DNA of 64,000 nucleotides from Myxococcus stipitatus (GCF_037414475.1 NZ_CP147913.1:3286001-3350000), one strand, 5' to 3'; counted from the first letter of the stretch, positions 7,809 through 16,426 are shown. Notes: generated by a model not told the origin, from the sequence alone. Program-made: numbers and translations.

Positions 7809-9041
7809 GTGATGCTCGATGGATTCGTGCGCGCCCTGCCCCGGCTGGCGCTCTTGTGGGTCGTGGCCTGTCAACACTCCGCCTTCGCCCAGGAGGCGGC
7901 CCTCGACGCCGCCCCCGTCCTCACCCCCGTGGGGACGACGTACCCGTATGCGCAGCAGTTGCAGTGGTTGGATTCGGGGCGGTTCATCGTGGGGCGATGG
8001 GATGGCTCGATGACGCTGTTCCGTCCGCCGGGTGCCGGCGAGTGGGGCCCGATGCTGACAGACGTCCTGCGCACTCCCGCCAACCGGGGCGTGGAGATGA
8101 TGGCCGTGAGGGATGCACGCACGTTCGTGACGTCGAACGACGGCACCTCCATCACACTCTGGCGCGAGCGGGACGCCACGCTGCAAGAGGATGCGGAGCC
8201 CGCGCTGATGGACCGGCTTCCCCGCCCCTTCCGGTATGAGAACTTCGCCTACGACACGGACGTGGGCATGGCGAACAGTGGCGTCTTCCTCACGCATGCG
8301 AATCGCGAGTACCTGGTGACGGGCCATGAGAATGGCTTCGTGCTCATCTGGAGCGTCACGCGTCAGGGTCGGCAGCTCGCGGTGCTGAAGAAGCTGGAGG
8401 TCCGTTCTCCGGACCCCATCCCAAGCCCCTTCCAGCTCTGGAACGTGCGGGACATCGTCGCGTGGCGGGACGGCATCGTCATCACGGGCGCGGAGGATGG
8501 CGACCTGGTGATGATCCAGGTTCCGCAAGGCACTGTGCTGGCGCGCAAGCGCTACAACCCGAGTGCCCAGAGAGGCATCAACGGGCTGGCGCTGCTGGAT
8601 GACCATCTGGTGGCCGTGGCCTGTTCGGTGGGCGCGTCGGACAAGAACACGTGGCTGTTCCGCGTTCGCCCGTCTGAGCTTCAGTCCCAGGGCGCCGTGG
8701 ACTTGAAGCAGGACCTCTCCCTGCCGCAATCCTTCGCGTTCCGCGCGGCCATGGCGCGCGTGGGAGGACAGCCATATGTCTTCGCCACCACGCAGGAGGG
8801 ACTCTTGTGGACGGTGCTCGTCACGCCGGATGGGCAGCTTCAGGTCCAGGCGATCAACTCCGTGGACTTCCCCCTCGGCGAGGCCATTGATTACAACCCG
8901 GCCACCTCGCAGCTCGCGGCCGTGGGAGTGCTCGTCAATCTCTTCAACGTGGGTGCCCCTGCCACGGTCAGCCCCGCGAGTCGCAAGCAGGCGCCGCCCC
9001 AGGCCCCCACACTGCAACGCGAACCCGCGCGGACACACTGA
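7809..9041 (+). CDS. secreted WD40/beta-propeller-like protein of unknown function
   Basis: A 410-residue exported protein. The N-terminus has a hydrophobic core (ALPRLALLWVVAC) and a plausible signal-peptidase I site after HSAFA, so it should reach the periplasm or outside. The rest consists of loosely repeated blade-like segments ending in motifs such as SGRFIVGRWDGSMTLF, YLVTGHENGFVLIWS and GIVITGAEDGDLVMI, typical of WD40-like propellers, and a Pro/Arg-rich tail. Start: GTG at 7809 directly followed by an ATG at 7812, with AGGAGGA upstream. It lies 57 bases after cobQ and just before the TonB receptor, so it may take part in cobalamin handling, but nothing in the sequence proves this. Confidence 0.75.
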   Translation: MMLDGFVRALPRLALLWVVACQHSAFAQEAALDAAPVLTPVGTTYPYAQQLQWLDSGRFIVGRWDGSMTLFRPPGAGEWGPMLTDVLRTPANRGVEMMAVRDARTFVTSNDGTSITLWRERDATLQEDAEPALMDRLPRPFRYENFAYDTDVGMANSGVFLTHANREYLVTGHENGFVLIWSVTRQGRQLAVLKKLEVRSPDPIPSPFQLWNVRDIVAWRDGIVITGAEDGDLVMIQVPQGTVLARKRYNPSAQRGINGLALLDDHLVAVACSVGASDKNTWLFRVRPSELQSQGAVDLKQDLSLPQSFAFRAAMARVGGQPYVFATTQEGLLWTVLVTPDGQLQVQAINSVDFPLGEAIDYNPATSQLAAVGVLVNLFNVGAPATVSPASRKQAPPQAPTLQREPARTH

Positions 9042-9458
9042 GGCACGGCTGCGTAGGTTGCGGATAGACATCCACCCGAGGGGGACTCCCATGGCGGGGA
9101 ATGGCACCTGGGAAAGACGCGCCCCTGCCGGTTCGAACAACCCGAGGGCTTCTTCGAAGGCACGATGACCGTGAGCGGAAGAACCCTCGTGTTCTCCGGC
9201 ATCCCCGGCGTCACCAAGAGTCAACACAGAGACATCTTCTCGGGCGCGTGACGCGGGAACCGCCACCGTCGAAGCGACTCGCTCTGGCCTGAGGGGGCGG
9301 TCACTCGCGGGGTGCCTTGGCCAGACGCTCCCCCATTCACACACGGAGCGAGGTCCCCACCGCGGTTCACGGGCGGAACAGGCCTCCTTCTCCCTCTGAA
9401 CGCCGCCGAGTCCTTCGCCCTGGACGCCAGAGGTCGCGCCTTGGAGGATGCGCGCCCC
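9042..9458 (+). other. leader region of the TonB receptor with an orphan reading-frame fragment
   Basis: A 417-base gap. Positions 9057-9251 read open on the plus strand with protein-like composition (EQPEGFFEGTMTVSGRT, FSGIPGVTKSQHRDIFSGA) and end at a TGA, but the only in-frame ATG is at 9165, leaving 28 residues. This looks like the tail of a decayed gene. The frame of the TonB receptor is open from 9312, but the residues encoded before 9459 do not resemble a signal peptide. No riboswitch core (the conserved AGGGAA / CCGCNACTG pattern of the cobalamin class) was found by eye. Confidence 0.4.
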
Positions 9459-11468
9459 ATGGCTTCCGGCTGGCGACATCTCCGCGCGCGAGGCGCGGGC
9501 GCGTTCGTGAGACGCGGCCTGACCGTGGCCCTGTTCGCTTCGACACCCGCCTGGGCACAAGCCTCCGCTGACTCTCCCGAGGCGCAGGAGCCCCTGTCGG
9601 AGGTCATCGACGTGGTGGGCAAGGTGCCCGACCCGGAGCCGATGGACCGCGCGTCACAACGCGACCCCAGCAGCGTCGTCACCGTCATCTCCGTGGAGGA
9701 GCGCGGAGGCACGGCTCGCGACACCGCCGATATCCTCGCCACCTCGCCCGGCGTCTCCGTCCAGGACTCCGGCGGCTACGGACAGAGCAAGAGCCTGGTC
9801 GTCCGGGGAGCTTCGTCGAACGGAACCCTGGTGCTGCTCGACGGCATCCCCCTCAACGGCGCGGGTGGGCACACGGACCTGTCACGCATCCCCCTCGCGC
9901 TCGCGCGCGAGTTCGAGGTGATGCGAGGAAGCGCGGGCGCTCGCTACGGCAGCGGTGGACTCGGGGGCGTGGTGAACATCGTCACCCGGAGCCCCGGCGA
10001 CACGGTGAGCCTGTCCGGCGAGCTCAGCTACGGAAGCTGGAACACCGCGACGGGATGGCTCGCCGCCACCGCTCCGGTGCTGGACAGCGAGCTGCTGCTC
10101 CTCGTCCACGGAGGCACGTCCTCCGGAGACTTCCCCTACCCCTTCGACCCGACCCCGACGCTCCCAGGTGACGCTCTCGAGTCGCGCCGCCGCGACAACA
10201 ACGATGCACGGGGACTCGGAGCACTCCTTCGACTCCGGCATCGCCTCGCTCCAGGTGTGGTGGTGGACGCCATGGGCGAAGGTTCCCTCGATGGCCGAGG
10301 CCTCGCGGGCACTGCCCAGAACCCCGTGGCGGATGCCCGCCAGTCCAACCGTCGCGGCGTGTTGAGCCTGCGCCTGCTCGGCGCACTCGCGGGAGGCATC
10401 CAACTCTCCGCGCGAGCCCACATCCGCCAGGAGAACCTGAAGCTGTCCGGAGGCCCCATCGCACAGCAGGGCGAACAGACCTTGCTCGCGGGCGGAGCCG
10501 AAGTCGAAGGACGACTGCCACTGGGCCGTGCACACGCCCTGACGTTGACCTCGAGCGTGGGACGCGAAGGTCTCTCCACCGAAGGCGAGCCCGTGGGCAA
10601 GACACCGCACACGTCGTGGCTGCGAGCCAGCGTCATGGCGATGGATGATGTGTCCCTGTTCGACGGCGACCTTCACGTGACACCGTCACTGCGGCTGGAG
10701 CGCGTCGGCCGCTACACGCTGCTGTCTCCCAAGCTCGGCGCGCGGATGTCCCTGCCCGCGCGGCTGGAGGTCCGCGCCAATGTGGGCCAGACCCACCGCG
10801 CTCCCTCACTGATGGAGCTGTACGTCCGACAAGGCACCCTCCTCCCCAACCCGGACCTCCGCCCCGAGCGCGCTGTCTCCGCGGACGTGGCCCTCGCGCA
10901 CCGGACAGAGCACTCGCTCGTATCCGTGGGCGGCTTCTACACGCTCTACGAAGACCTCATCGCCTACGAGGCCTATCCACCGTTCGCGGCCAAGCCCACC
11001 AACTTCTCCTCCGCGCGTGTCTCCGGACTCGAGGTGGACCTGGAGGCTCGGCCCACCTCCTTCCTGTCGGGCTCCGTGGCGTACACATTCCTCGTCTCGC
11101 GAAACCTCCGCGACGACCCGCGCTATTACCTGCGCGAACTCCCCCACCGCCCCCGCCACACCGTGTCCGCGCGCGTGGCCGTGGGCCCGTCCTGGCTGAC
11201 CGGACGCGCGGAGTTGCGCGCCCAGTCCTCACAGCTCCGCAACCGCACCGGCGAGTTCGTCCTCCCGGGCCGCGCGCTGCTGCACGCGGGCCTGTCGAGC
11301 ACCGTGGGCCGCCGCCCCGCGCTCACCTTCTCCCTCGACTTCAAGAACCTCCTCGACGCCCACGTCGAGGACTTCGACGGCTATCCCCTGCCAGGACGCA
11401 CCGTGCTCGCCTCGGTGGCGATGGCGCTCGACCTCTCCCCTACTCCTCGAAAGGCCAACACCCCTTGA
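9459..11468 (+). CDS. btuB: TonB-dependent outer-membrane receptor, probable cobalamin (BtuB-like)
   Basis: A 669-residue receptor in the size range of BtuB-like proteins. From ATG 9459 the order is a signal peptide (RRGLTVALFASTPAWAQA), a possible TonB box (SEVIDVVGK), a plug domain (RGGTARDTADILATSPGV, LVVRGASSNGTLVLLDG, VNIVTRS) and a 22-strand-type barrel ending in LDFKNLLDAHVEDFDGYPLPGR. An AGGA lies upstream at 9444-9447, and starts further upstream (9312) would bury the signal peptide. The neighbours (cobTSC, btuFDC, cobQ) make cobalamin or cobinamide the likely cargo. The stop codon overlaps the start of the next lipoprotein gene, so the two are co-translated. The substrate is inferred from context only. 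Confidence 0.82.
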   Translation: MASGWRHLRARGAGAFVRRGLTVALFASTPAWAQASADSPEAQEPLSEVIDVVGKVPDPEPMDRASQRDPSSVVTVISVEERGGTARDTADILATSPGVSVQDSGGYGQSKSLVVRGASSNGTLVLLDGIPLNGAGGHTDLSRIPLALAREFEVMRGSAGARYGSGGLGGVVNIVTRSPGDTVSLSGELSYGSWNTATGWLAATAPVLDSELLLLVHGGTSSGDFPYPFDPTPTLPGDALESRRRDNNDARGLGALLRLRHRLAPGVVVDAMGEGSLDGRGLAGTAQNPVADARQSNRRGVLSLRLLGALAGGIQLSARAHIRQENLKLSGGPIAQQGEQTLLAGGAEVEGRLPLGRAHALTLTSSVGREGLSTEGEPVGKTPHTSWLRASVMAMDDVSLFDGDLHVTPSLRLERVGRYTLLSPKLGARMSLPARLEVRANVGQTHRAPSLMELYVRQGTLLPNPDLRPERAVSADVALAHRTEHSLVSVGGFYTLYEDLIAYEAYPPFAAKPTNFSSARVSGLEVDLEARPTSFLSGSVAYTFLVSRNLRDDPRYYLRELPHRPRHTVSARVAVGPSWLTGRAELRAQSSQLRNRTGEFVLPGRALLHAGLSSTVGRRPALTFSLDFKNLLDAHVEDFDGYPLPGRTVLASVAMALDLSPTPRKANTP

Positions 11469-13075
11469 TTGCCGTACACGTACACCGCTCACTCCTCGCG
11501 ACGCTCGGCGTCCTGCTGTCCTCCCTGCTCCTGACGGGCTGCCCCGATTCGGGCGTCGTCTGTGGCGAAGGACTCACCCGCTGCGGCGACACCTGCCTGG
11601 ACCTCACCAGCGAGTCCGCGAACTGTGGCGCCTGCGGCGTCGTCTGCGGCGAAGGACAGCTCTGCTCCGAGGGCGCCTGCACCTGTCAGGCGGGCACCAC
11701 GGCCTGCGGTGGCTCGTGTGTCGACACCCGGTCCTCGCCCCAGCACTGCGGCGGCTGCGCCGGCTCGGGCGGCAGCGTCTGCGGCACCGGCCAGGTCTGC
11801 GAGCAGGGCACGTGCAAGGTGCAGTGCACCACCGAGGGCCTCCAGCGCTGCGGCGACTCGTGTGTGAACCTGGACACGGACGCCTCCCACTGCGGCACGT
11901 GTGGCAACGCCTGTGGTGATGCACGCAGCTGCCGCGGTGGCGTGTGCACGTATGACGTGGTCGCCACGTGCTTCAACACGGGACAGGTGGTGGGCATCCA
12001 GTCCGGCACGGACTTCAAGGGCCCGAACGCCCAGGTCGCCTCGTCGCCGCAGAGCGCCGCGCGGATGAGCGACGTGCTGATGGTGCTCGATGGCGCGCGC
12101 AAGCTGGTGCAGACGCGGCTGGGCGACTACGGCGTCCTGCCCACGCGCAACGACACGGGCCGCGCGCCCAATCAGGTCATCGTCCGCGACCCGTACCTCT
12201 ACATCCTCAACTCGTCGGACAACACGCTTCAGGTCCTGCGACGAGACGAGGAGCCCGTCCCCGGCGCCGCCCCCGGTTCCCGCTTCCCCGACGGCATCAC
12301 CCTCACCGATGTCGGCAGCGTGAGCTTCGGCGCCAACACCAACCCCTTCGGCATGACGGTGCTCGGCGATGAGCTGTGGGTCACCCTCTACGGCAACCTG
12401 ATGGGCGACCCGACCGCCGGAGGCCGCGTGGCGCGCGTCTCGCTGGCCAACCCGGCGCAGCCTCGCGTGGAGGATGTCATCGTGCTGCCCACCGGTGCCG
12501 CGCTGAAGCCCTTCCCCAACAACACCACCCTCTCCACGCCCACCAGCATCACCCCGCACCGGGGCAAGCTCTACACCGCGCTCAACAACCTGAACCCCGC
12601 CACGTACGGCCCCGGAGGCCCGGGCCTGCTCGCGCGCATCGACCCGACGAGCCGCGCCGTGGACCTCATCGAGCTGGGTGACGGCTGCCTCAACCCCAGC
12701 GCCGTGGCCCCCGTCGGTGAGCAGCTCCTGGTCAGCTGCAGCGGCAAGGCGAACTACGACGACCAGTTCAACCTGACGTCCGTGGAGCACACGGGCCTGG
12801 TGCTCCTGGACACACAGGACCGCGTGGTGGCCACGTCTCCCGTGGCATGTGCGCCGGGGGCCAGCGCCTGCGCCATTCCGGCCGCGGGCCGCTTCGCCGT
12901 GGTGGGACAGCGCGCCTACCTGGGCGACACCAACGGCGGTCGCATCTTCGTCCACGAGGTCGTGGGCAACACCCTGGTCGAGCGACGTGGACTGAAGAAC
13001 ACCTCGCAGCCGCCCATCGCCGCGTGCCCCGCCAGCGGCTTCTCGCTGGTCAGCGACGTGGTGGCCCTGCCCTGA
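11465..13075 (+). CDS. Cys-repeat beta-propeller lipoprotein coupled to the TonB receptor (BtuG-like layout)
   Basis: A 536-residue lipoprotein starting at TTG 11465, overlapping the receptor stop by four bases. A lipobox LLLTGC puts the acylated Cys at residue 26. Residues about 33-168 hold four to five cysteine-rich repeats of the type CGxxCVxxxxxxxHCGxCG..C, common in myxobacterial surface lipoproteins. Residues about 170-536 look like a YncE-type propeller (PNQVIVRDPYLYILNSSDNT, NPFGMTVLGDELWVTLYGN, TSITPHRGKLYTALNNL). In Bacteroides, BtuG is a surface propeller lipoprotein that captures B12 for BtuB. The layout here is the same, but homology to BtuG has not been tested. Confidence 0.8.
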   Translation: MIAVHVHRSLLATLGVLLSSLLLTGCPDSGVVCGEGLTRCGDTCLDLTSESANCGACGVVCGEGQLCSEGACTCQAGTTACGGSCVDTRSSPQHCGGCAGSGGSVCGTGQVCEQGTCKVQCTTEGLQRCGDSCVNLDTDASHCGTCGNACGDARSCRGGVCTYDVVATCFNTGQVVGIQSGTDFKGPNAQVASSPQSAARMSDVLMVLDGARKLVQTRLGDYGVLPTRNDTGRAPNQVIVRDPYLYILNSSDNTLQVLRRDEEPVPGAAPGSRFPDGITLTDVGSVSFGANTNPFGMTVLGDELWVTLYGNLMGDPTAGGRVARVSLANPAQPRVEDVIVLPTGAALKPFPNNTTLSTPTSITPHRGKLYTALNNLNPATYGPGGPGLLARIDPTSRAVDLIELGDGCLNPSAVAPVGEQLLVSCSGKANYDDQFNLTSVEHTGLVLLDTQDRVVATSPVACAPGASACAIPAAGRFAVVGQRAYLGDTNGGRIFVHEVVGNTLVERRGLKNTSQPPIAACPASGFSLVSDVVALP

Positions 13076-13095
13076 AGGGCGTGAGGCAGTGACAC

Positions 13096-13157
13096 GGGGG
13101 CACTTCGCCCCGATGGGGCAATGTGCCCCGGTCCCGGTGGGCCCGTTCGCCCCGCCG
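13096..13157. repeat. alternating GGGG/CCCC hairpin cluster
   Basis: Modules of GGGGCA and TGCCCC or CGCCCC alternate every 3-4 bases (GGGGCActtCGCCCC, GCCCCgatGGGGC, GGGGCAatgTGCCCC), followed by further CCCGG/GGGCCC pairs. Several mutually exclusive stem-loops are possible. The cluster follows the lipoprotein stop at 13075, so a terminator role is plausible. A very similar cluster lies at 25523-25558 upstream of the HtrA gene. Confidence 0.55.
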
Positions 13158-13265
13158 GGACCTCCTCCTCCGAGGGAAACAGCCCCCAAGCCCCTCCTGG
13201 CACGACGGATGCTCTAGGGCTCCGCGTGCCGCGTGAGACTTCACGAGGCCGACCGGAGGACAACG

Positions 13266-13472
13266 ATGAAGCGATTCCTTCCCCTTGCCGTGGGCCTTTC
13301 TCTGATTTCGATGGGCGCGATGGCCGCGACGCCCAAGGCATCCTCGACGCCGAAGCCCGCGGCCGAGGCATCCGCGAAGCCCGCCGAGACCAAGGCCAAG
13401 CCCGCCCAGAAGCATGGGGCCCACGCGAAGGGCGCCTCCACGCCCACCAAGGACCCTGGCTCGACTCACTGA
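13266..13472 (+). CDS. small secreted Ala/Lys/Pro-rich protein
   Basis: A 68-residue protein. The first 20 residues (KRFLPLAVGLSLISMGAMA) form a standard signal peptide cleaved after AMA. The mature part is low complexity, about 48 residues of Ala, Lys, Pro, Thr and Ser, basic, with no Cys. The ATG at 13266 is preceded by GGAGGA at 13256-13261. Small secreted proteins of this kind occur widely in myxobacteria without a known role. It is followed by a perfect inverted repeat and then the histidine kinase gene. Confidence 0.7.
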   Translation: MKRFLPLAVGLSLISMGAMAATPKASSTPKPAAEASAKPAETKAKPAQKHGAHAKGASTPTKDPGSTH

Positions 13473-13512
13473 TTCCTTCCCGCTGCGGTCGCGGTAGTTT
13501 CTGAGTATTTCC

Positions 13513-13558
13513 TTCCGGTCCATGCGCTCTCGACCCCTCCAACTGGCATGGACCGGAA
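13513..13558. terminator. perfect 13-bp inverted repeat between the small secreted gene and the histidine kinase
   Basis: TTCCGGTCCATGC (13513-13525) is the exact reverse complement of 13546-13558, with a 20-base spacer. It lies 40 bases after the small secreted gene and 15 bases before the kinase start. A transcription terminator is the simplest reading, although no T-run follows. Because it ends so close to the kinase start, an operator or a translation-control hairpin is also possible. Confidence 0.5.
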
Positions 13559-13573
13559 TAGCCTCGGCCTACC

Positions 13574-15067
13574 TTGAGACTCGCACGCAAGTTCACCCTC
13601 GCCCTCGTCCTGCTCGCCGTGGCGGTCATCGCCGGGCTGCAGGTCATCCAGGTCCGCCGTGAGCTGGAACGCTCGGCGCTGGACATGCAGCACGACCACC
13701 GGTTGCTCGGCCACGCGCTCGCGGGGACCATCAGCAAGGCCTGGGAGCTGGCCGGTGAGCGTGAAGCGCTGAACCTCCTGCATCAATCCAACAACTTCCA
13801 GGAGCAGGTCCACCTGCGCTGGGTCTGGTTGGATGGTGGGCCCGGCACTCCGTCACTCGCGGGCTTTCCGCCTCGCCTGCTGGCCACGCTGCGCCAGGGC
13901 AAGGACGGCTCCATGGTGGACCCGGAGCCCGCGCCCGGCCTGCTGCACTCGTACACCCCTGTCTTCATCGACCTCGGCATCGGCCGGCGCTTCGGCGCCA
14001 TCGAAATCACCGAGTCCTTGGGCGAAGAGCGTCAGCACGTCTTCGTCACCGTGGTGGGCACCATCGTCGCCACCGGCACCATCACCTTCGCGTTCTTCAT
14101 CGTGGCCATGGCCATGGGCCGGCGGCTGGTGGGTGAGCCGGTGGACCAGCTGGTCCAGCTCGCGCACCGCTTCGGCCAGGGTGATTTGACGGCGCGCGTG
14201 CGGCTGCCGCCCAAGCGGCGAGGTGACGAGCTCACCACGCTGGCCAACGCGATGAACCGCATGGGTGAGCAGCTCGAGGAGACTCGCTCCCGGCTTTCGA
14301 CGGAGACCACGGGGCGGCTGGCCGCGGTGGAGCACTTGAGGCACGCGGACCGGCTCACCACGGTGGGCAAGCTCGCCTCGGGTGTGGCGCACGAGCTGGG
14401 CACGCCGCTGAACGTGGTGATGGGCCGCTCGAAGATGATCTCCTCGGGCGAGGCGGAGGGTGAGGAGGTGGGCGAGTGCGCCCGCATCATCACCCAGCAG
14501 GCCCAGCACATGACGGGCATCATCCGGCAGCTGCTCGACTTCGCGCGGCGCCGCGCGCCCCACCGGGCTCCAGAGGAGATGCGCGAGCTGGTGGCGCGCT
14601 CGTTGAGCCTGCTCAAGCCCATGGCCTCGAAGAAGAGCATCACCCTGGTGGAAGACGTGCCGACGGGTGTCATGCTGCAGGCGGATGGAGGACAGGTGCA
14701 GCAGGTGCTGACGAACCTGGTGATGAACGCCTTGCAGGCCATGAACAAGCCGGGGACGGTGACGGTGCGCGCGGCACACGTCCGCACCACGCCGCCGCAG
14801 GACGTGGGTGGCCCGGAAGGCAGCTACGTGCGCGTGGACGTGGAGGACGAGGGCCCTGGCATCGCGCCGGACATCCTGGGCCACGTGTTCGAGCCGTTCT
14901 TCACCACGAAGGACGTGGGTGAGGGCACGGGACTGGGACTGTCGGTGTCCTACGGTCTGGTGAGAGACCATGACGGCTGGATTGCCGTGCGAAGCGAGCT
15001 GGGACGCGGTAGCTGCTTTTCCATCTACCTGCCGAGCGGAGGGGACACATGCCAGGCCGCGTCCTGA
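13574..15067 (+). CDS. membrane sensor histidine kinase
   Basis: A 497-residue kinase. A first membrane helix (about 8-25) and a second (about 155-178) flank a periplasmic sensor region. A HAMP linker follows, then the dimerisation/phosphoacceptor box GVAHELGTPLN with His273, and a C-terminal ATPase with VMNALQAM (N box), DEGPGIAP (G1), FEPFFTTK (F box) and GTGLGLSVS (G2). The TTG start at 13574 is used because the first membrane helix begins at once. The stop lies inside the next gene (19-base overlap with the sigma-54 response regulator), so the two form a cognate pair of the NtrB/NtrC type. The signal is unknown. Confidence 0.9.
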   Translation: MRLARKFTLALVLLAVAVIAGLQVIQVRRELERSALDMQHDHRLLGHALAGTISKAWELAGEREALNLLHQSNNFQEQVHLRWVWLDGGPGTPSLAGFPPRLLATLRQGKDGSMVDPEPAPGLLHSYTPVFIDLGIGRRFGAIEITESLGEERQHVFVTVVGTIVATGTITFAFFIVAMAMGRRLVGEPVDQLVQLAHRFGQGDLTARVRLPPKRRGDELTTLANAMNRMGEQLEETRSRLSTETTGRLAAVEHLRHADRLTTVGKLASGVAHELGTPLNVVMGRSKMISSGEAEGEEVGECARIITQQAQHMTGIIRQLLDFARRRAPHRAPEEMRELVARSLSLLKPMASKKSITLVEDVPTGVMLQADGGQVQQVLTNLVMNALQAMNKPGTVTVRAAHVRTTPPQDVGGPEGSYVRVDVEDEGPGIAPDILGHVFEPFFTTKDVGEGTGLGLSVSYGLVRDHDGWIAVRSELGRGSCFSIYLPSGGDTCQAAS

Positions 15068-16416
15068 TGGTCGAGGACGAGCGCGAGATGCGCGCCATGT
15101 TGGAGAAGGGGTTGACGCGCCGGGGCTATGCGCCCGTGGCGCTCGGGTCGGCGGACGAGGCGCTGGCGCGGTTGGCCACCGAGGACTTCGACGTGGTGCT
15201 CACGGACCTGCGCATGCCGGGGATGGACGGGCTGGCGCTGTGTGAGCGCATCGTGCTCAACCGGCCGGACATCCCGGTCATCGTGGTGACGGCCTTCGGG
15301 AGCCTGGAGACGGCGGTGGCCGCCATCCGCGCGGGGGCGTACGACTTCGTCACCAAGCCCATCGACGTGGACGCGCTGGTGCTGGTGCTCGAGCGCGCGG
15401 TGCAGCACCGGGCGCTGCGTGAAGAGGTGCGCCGGCTGCGGCAGGAGTTGGGGCGGAGGCAGGACACCGGCGCGGTGGTGGGAGAGAGCCCCGCGATGCA
15501 GCAGGCGTATGCGCTCATCGACCGGGTGGCGGACCTGGACTCCACGGTGCTGATTACGGGTGAGAGCGGGACGGGCAAGGAGGTGGCCGCGCGCGCGGTG
15601 CACACGCGAGGGCGGCGGTCGGACGGGCCCTTCGTGGCGCTCAACTGCGCGGCGATGCCGGAGGCGCTGCTGGAGAGTGAGTTGTTCGGGCACGCGAAGG
15701 GCGCTTTCACGGACGCGAAGGCGGCGCGCACGGGGCTCTTCGTGCAGGCGCACGGGGGCACGCTGTTCCTGGACGAGGTGGGCGAGTTGCCGCTCACGCT
15801 CCAGCCGAAGCTCCTGCGGGCGTTGCAGGAGCGGGTGGTGCGCCCGGTGGGTGGGGACACGGAGGTTCCGTTCGATGCGCGCATCGTCGCGGCGACGAAC
15901 CGGGATTTGGAGCTGGCGGTGGAGGAGGGCCGGTTCCGCGAGGATTTGTATTACCGGTTGAATGTGATTGGGGTGGAGCTGCCCCCGCTGCGCGCGCGTG
16001 GGAATGATGTGTTGTTGTTGTCGCAGCGGTTCATCGAGCAATTCGCAGGGAGGAACAACAAGCGGGTGGTGGGCTTGTCACCCGCGGCGGCGCAGCGGCT
16101 GCTGGCGTATGGGTGGCCTGGGAATGTGCGCGAGTTGCAGAACTGCATGGAGCGCGCGGTGGCGCTCACGTCGTTCGAGCAGCTCACGGTGGATGACTTG
16201 CCCGAGCGCATCCGGAACTACAGCCAGCCCAAGGGGGCGACCGAGAACACGGACCCCTCGGAGCTGGTGACGCTGGAGGAGTTGGAGCGCAAGTACATCC
16301 ACCGGGTGTTGGAGACGGTGGGTGGGAGCCGCACGCTGGCGGCACGGATTCTCGGCGTGGACCGCAAGACGCTGTACCGCAAGCTGGAGCGGGACGACGA
16401 GGCGAAGAAGCCCTGA
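15049..16416 (+). CDS. NtrC-family sigma-54-dependent response regulator
   Basis: A 455-residue enhancer-binding protein. The receiver domain has phosphoacceptor Asp53 (VVLTDLRMPGMDG) and Lys103. The AAA+ domain has Walker A GESGTGKE (171-178), Walker B LFLDEVGEL, arginine-finger region FREDLYYRLNV, and a C-terminal Fis-type helix-turn-helix (GSRTLAARILGVDRKTLYRK). The sigma-54 contact loop reads GAFTDA (218-223), not the canonical GAFTGA; the change from Gly to Asp may alter sigma-54 interaction. It overlaps the upstream histidine kinase, its likely partner. Target promoters would carry -24/-12 elements and are not obvious in this window. Confidence 0.93.
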   Translation: MPGRVLMVEDEREMRAMLEKGLTRRGYAPVALGSADEALARLATEDFDVVLTDLRMPGMDGLALCERIVLNRPDIPVIVVTAFGSLETAVAAIRAGAYDFVTKPIDVDALVLVLERAVQHRALREEVRRLRQELGRRQDTGAVVGESPAMQQAYALIDRVADLDSTVLITGESGTGKEVAARAVHTRGRRSDGPFVALNCAAMPEALLESELFGHAKGAFTDAKAARTGLFVQAHGGTLFLDEVGELPLTLQPKLLRALQERVVRPVGGDTEVPFDARIVAATNRDLELAVEEGRFREDLYYRLNVIGVELPPLRARGNDVLLLSQRFIEQFAGRNNKRVVGLSPAAAQRLLAYGWPGNVRELQNCMERAVALTSFEQLTVDDLPERIRNYSQPKGATENTDPSELVTLEELERKYIHRVLETVGGSRTLAARILGVDRKTLYRKLERDDEAKKP

Positions 16417-16426
16417 GCGAGGGCTT

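Noticed and set aside
9312..9458. N-terminal extension of the TonB receptor from an upstream ATG
   Set aside because: The added 49 residues carry no signal peptide and would bury the true one beginning at 9459.
6249..9560. Minus-strand open frame of more than 1100 codons opposite cobQ and the propeller gene
   Set aside because: Composition is Arg/His/Gly/Gln-rich with no domain. The plus-strand genes have clear motifs, so this is a mirror frame.
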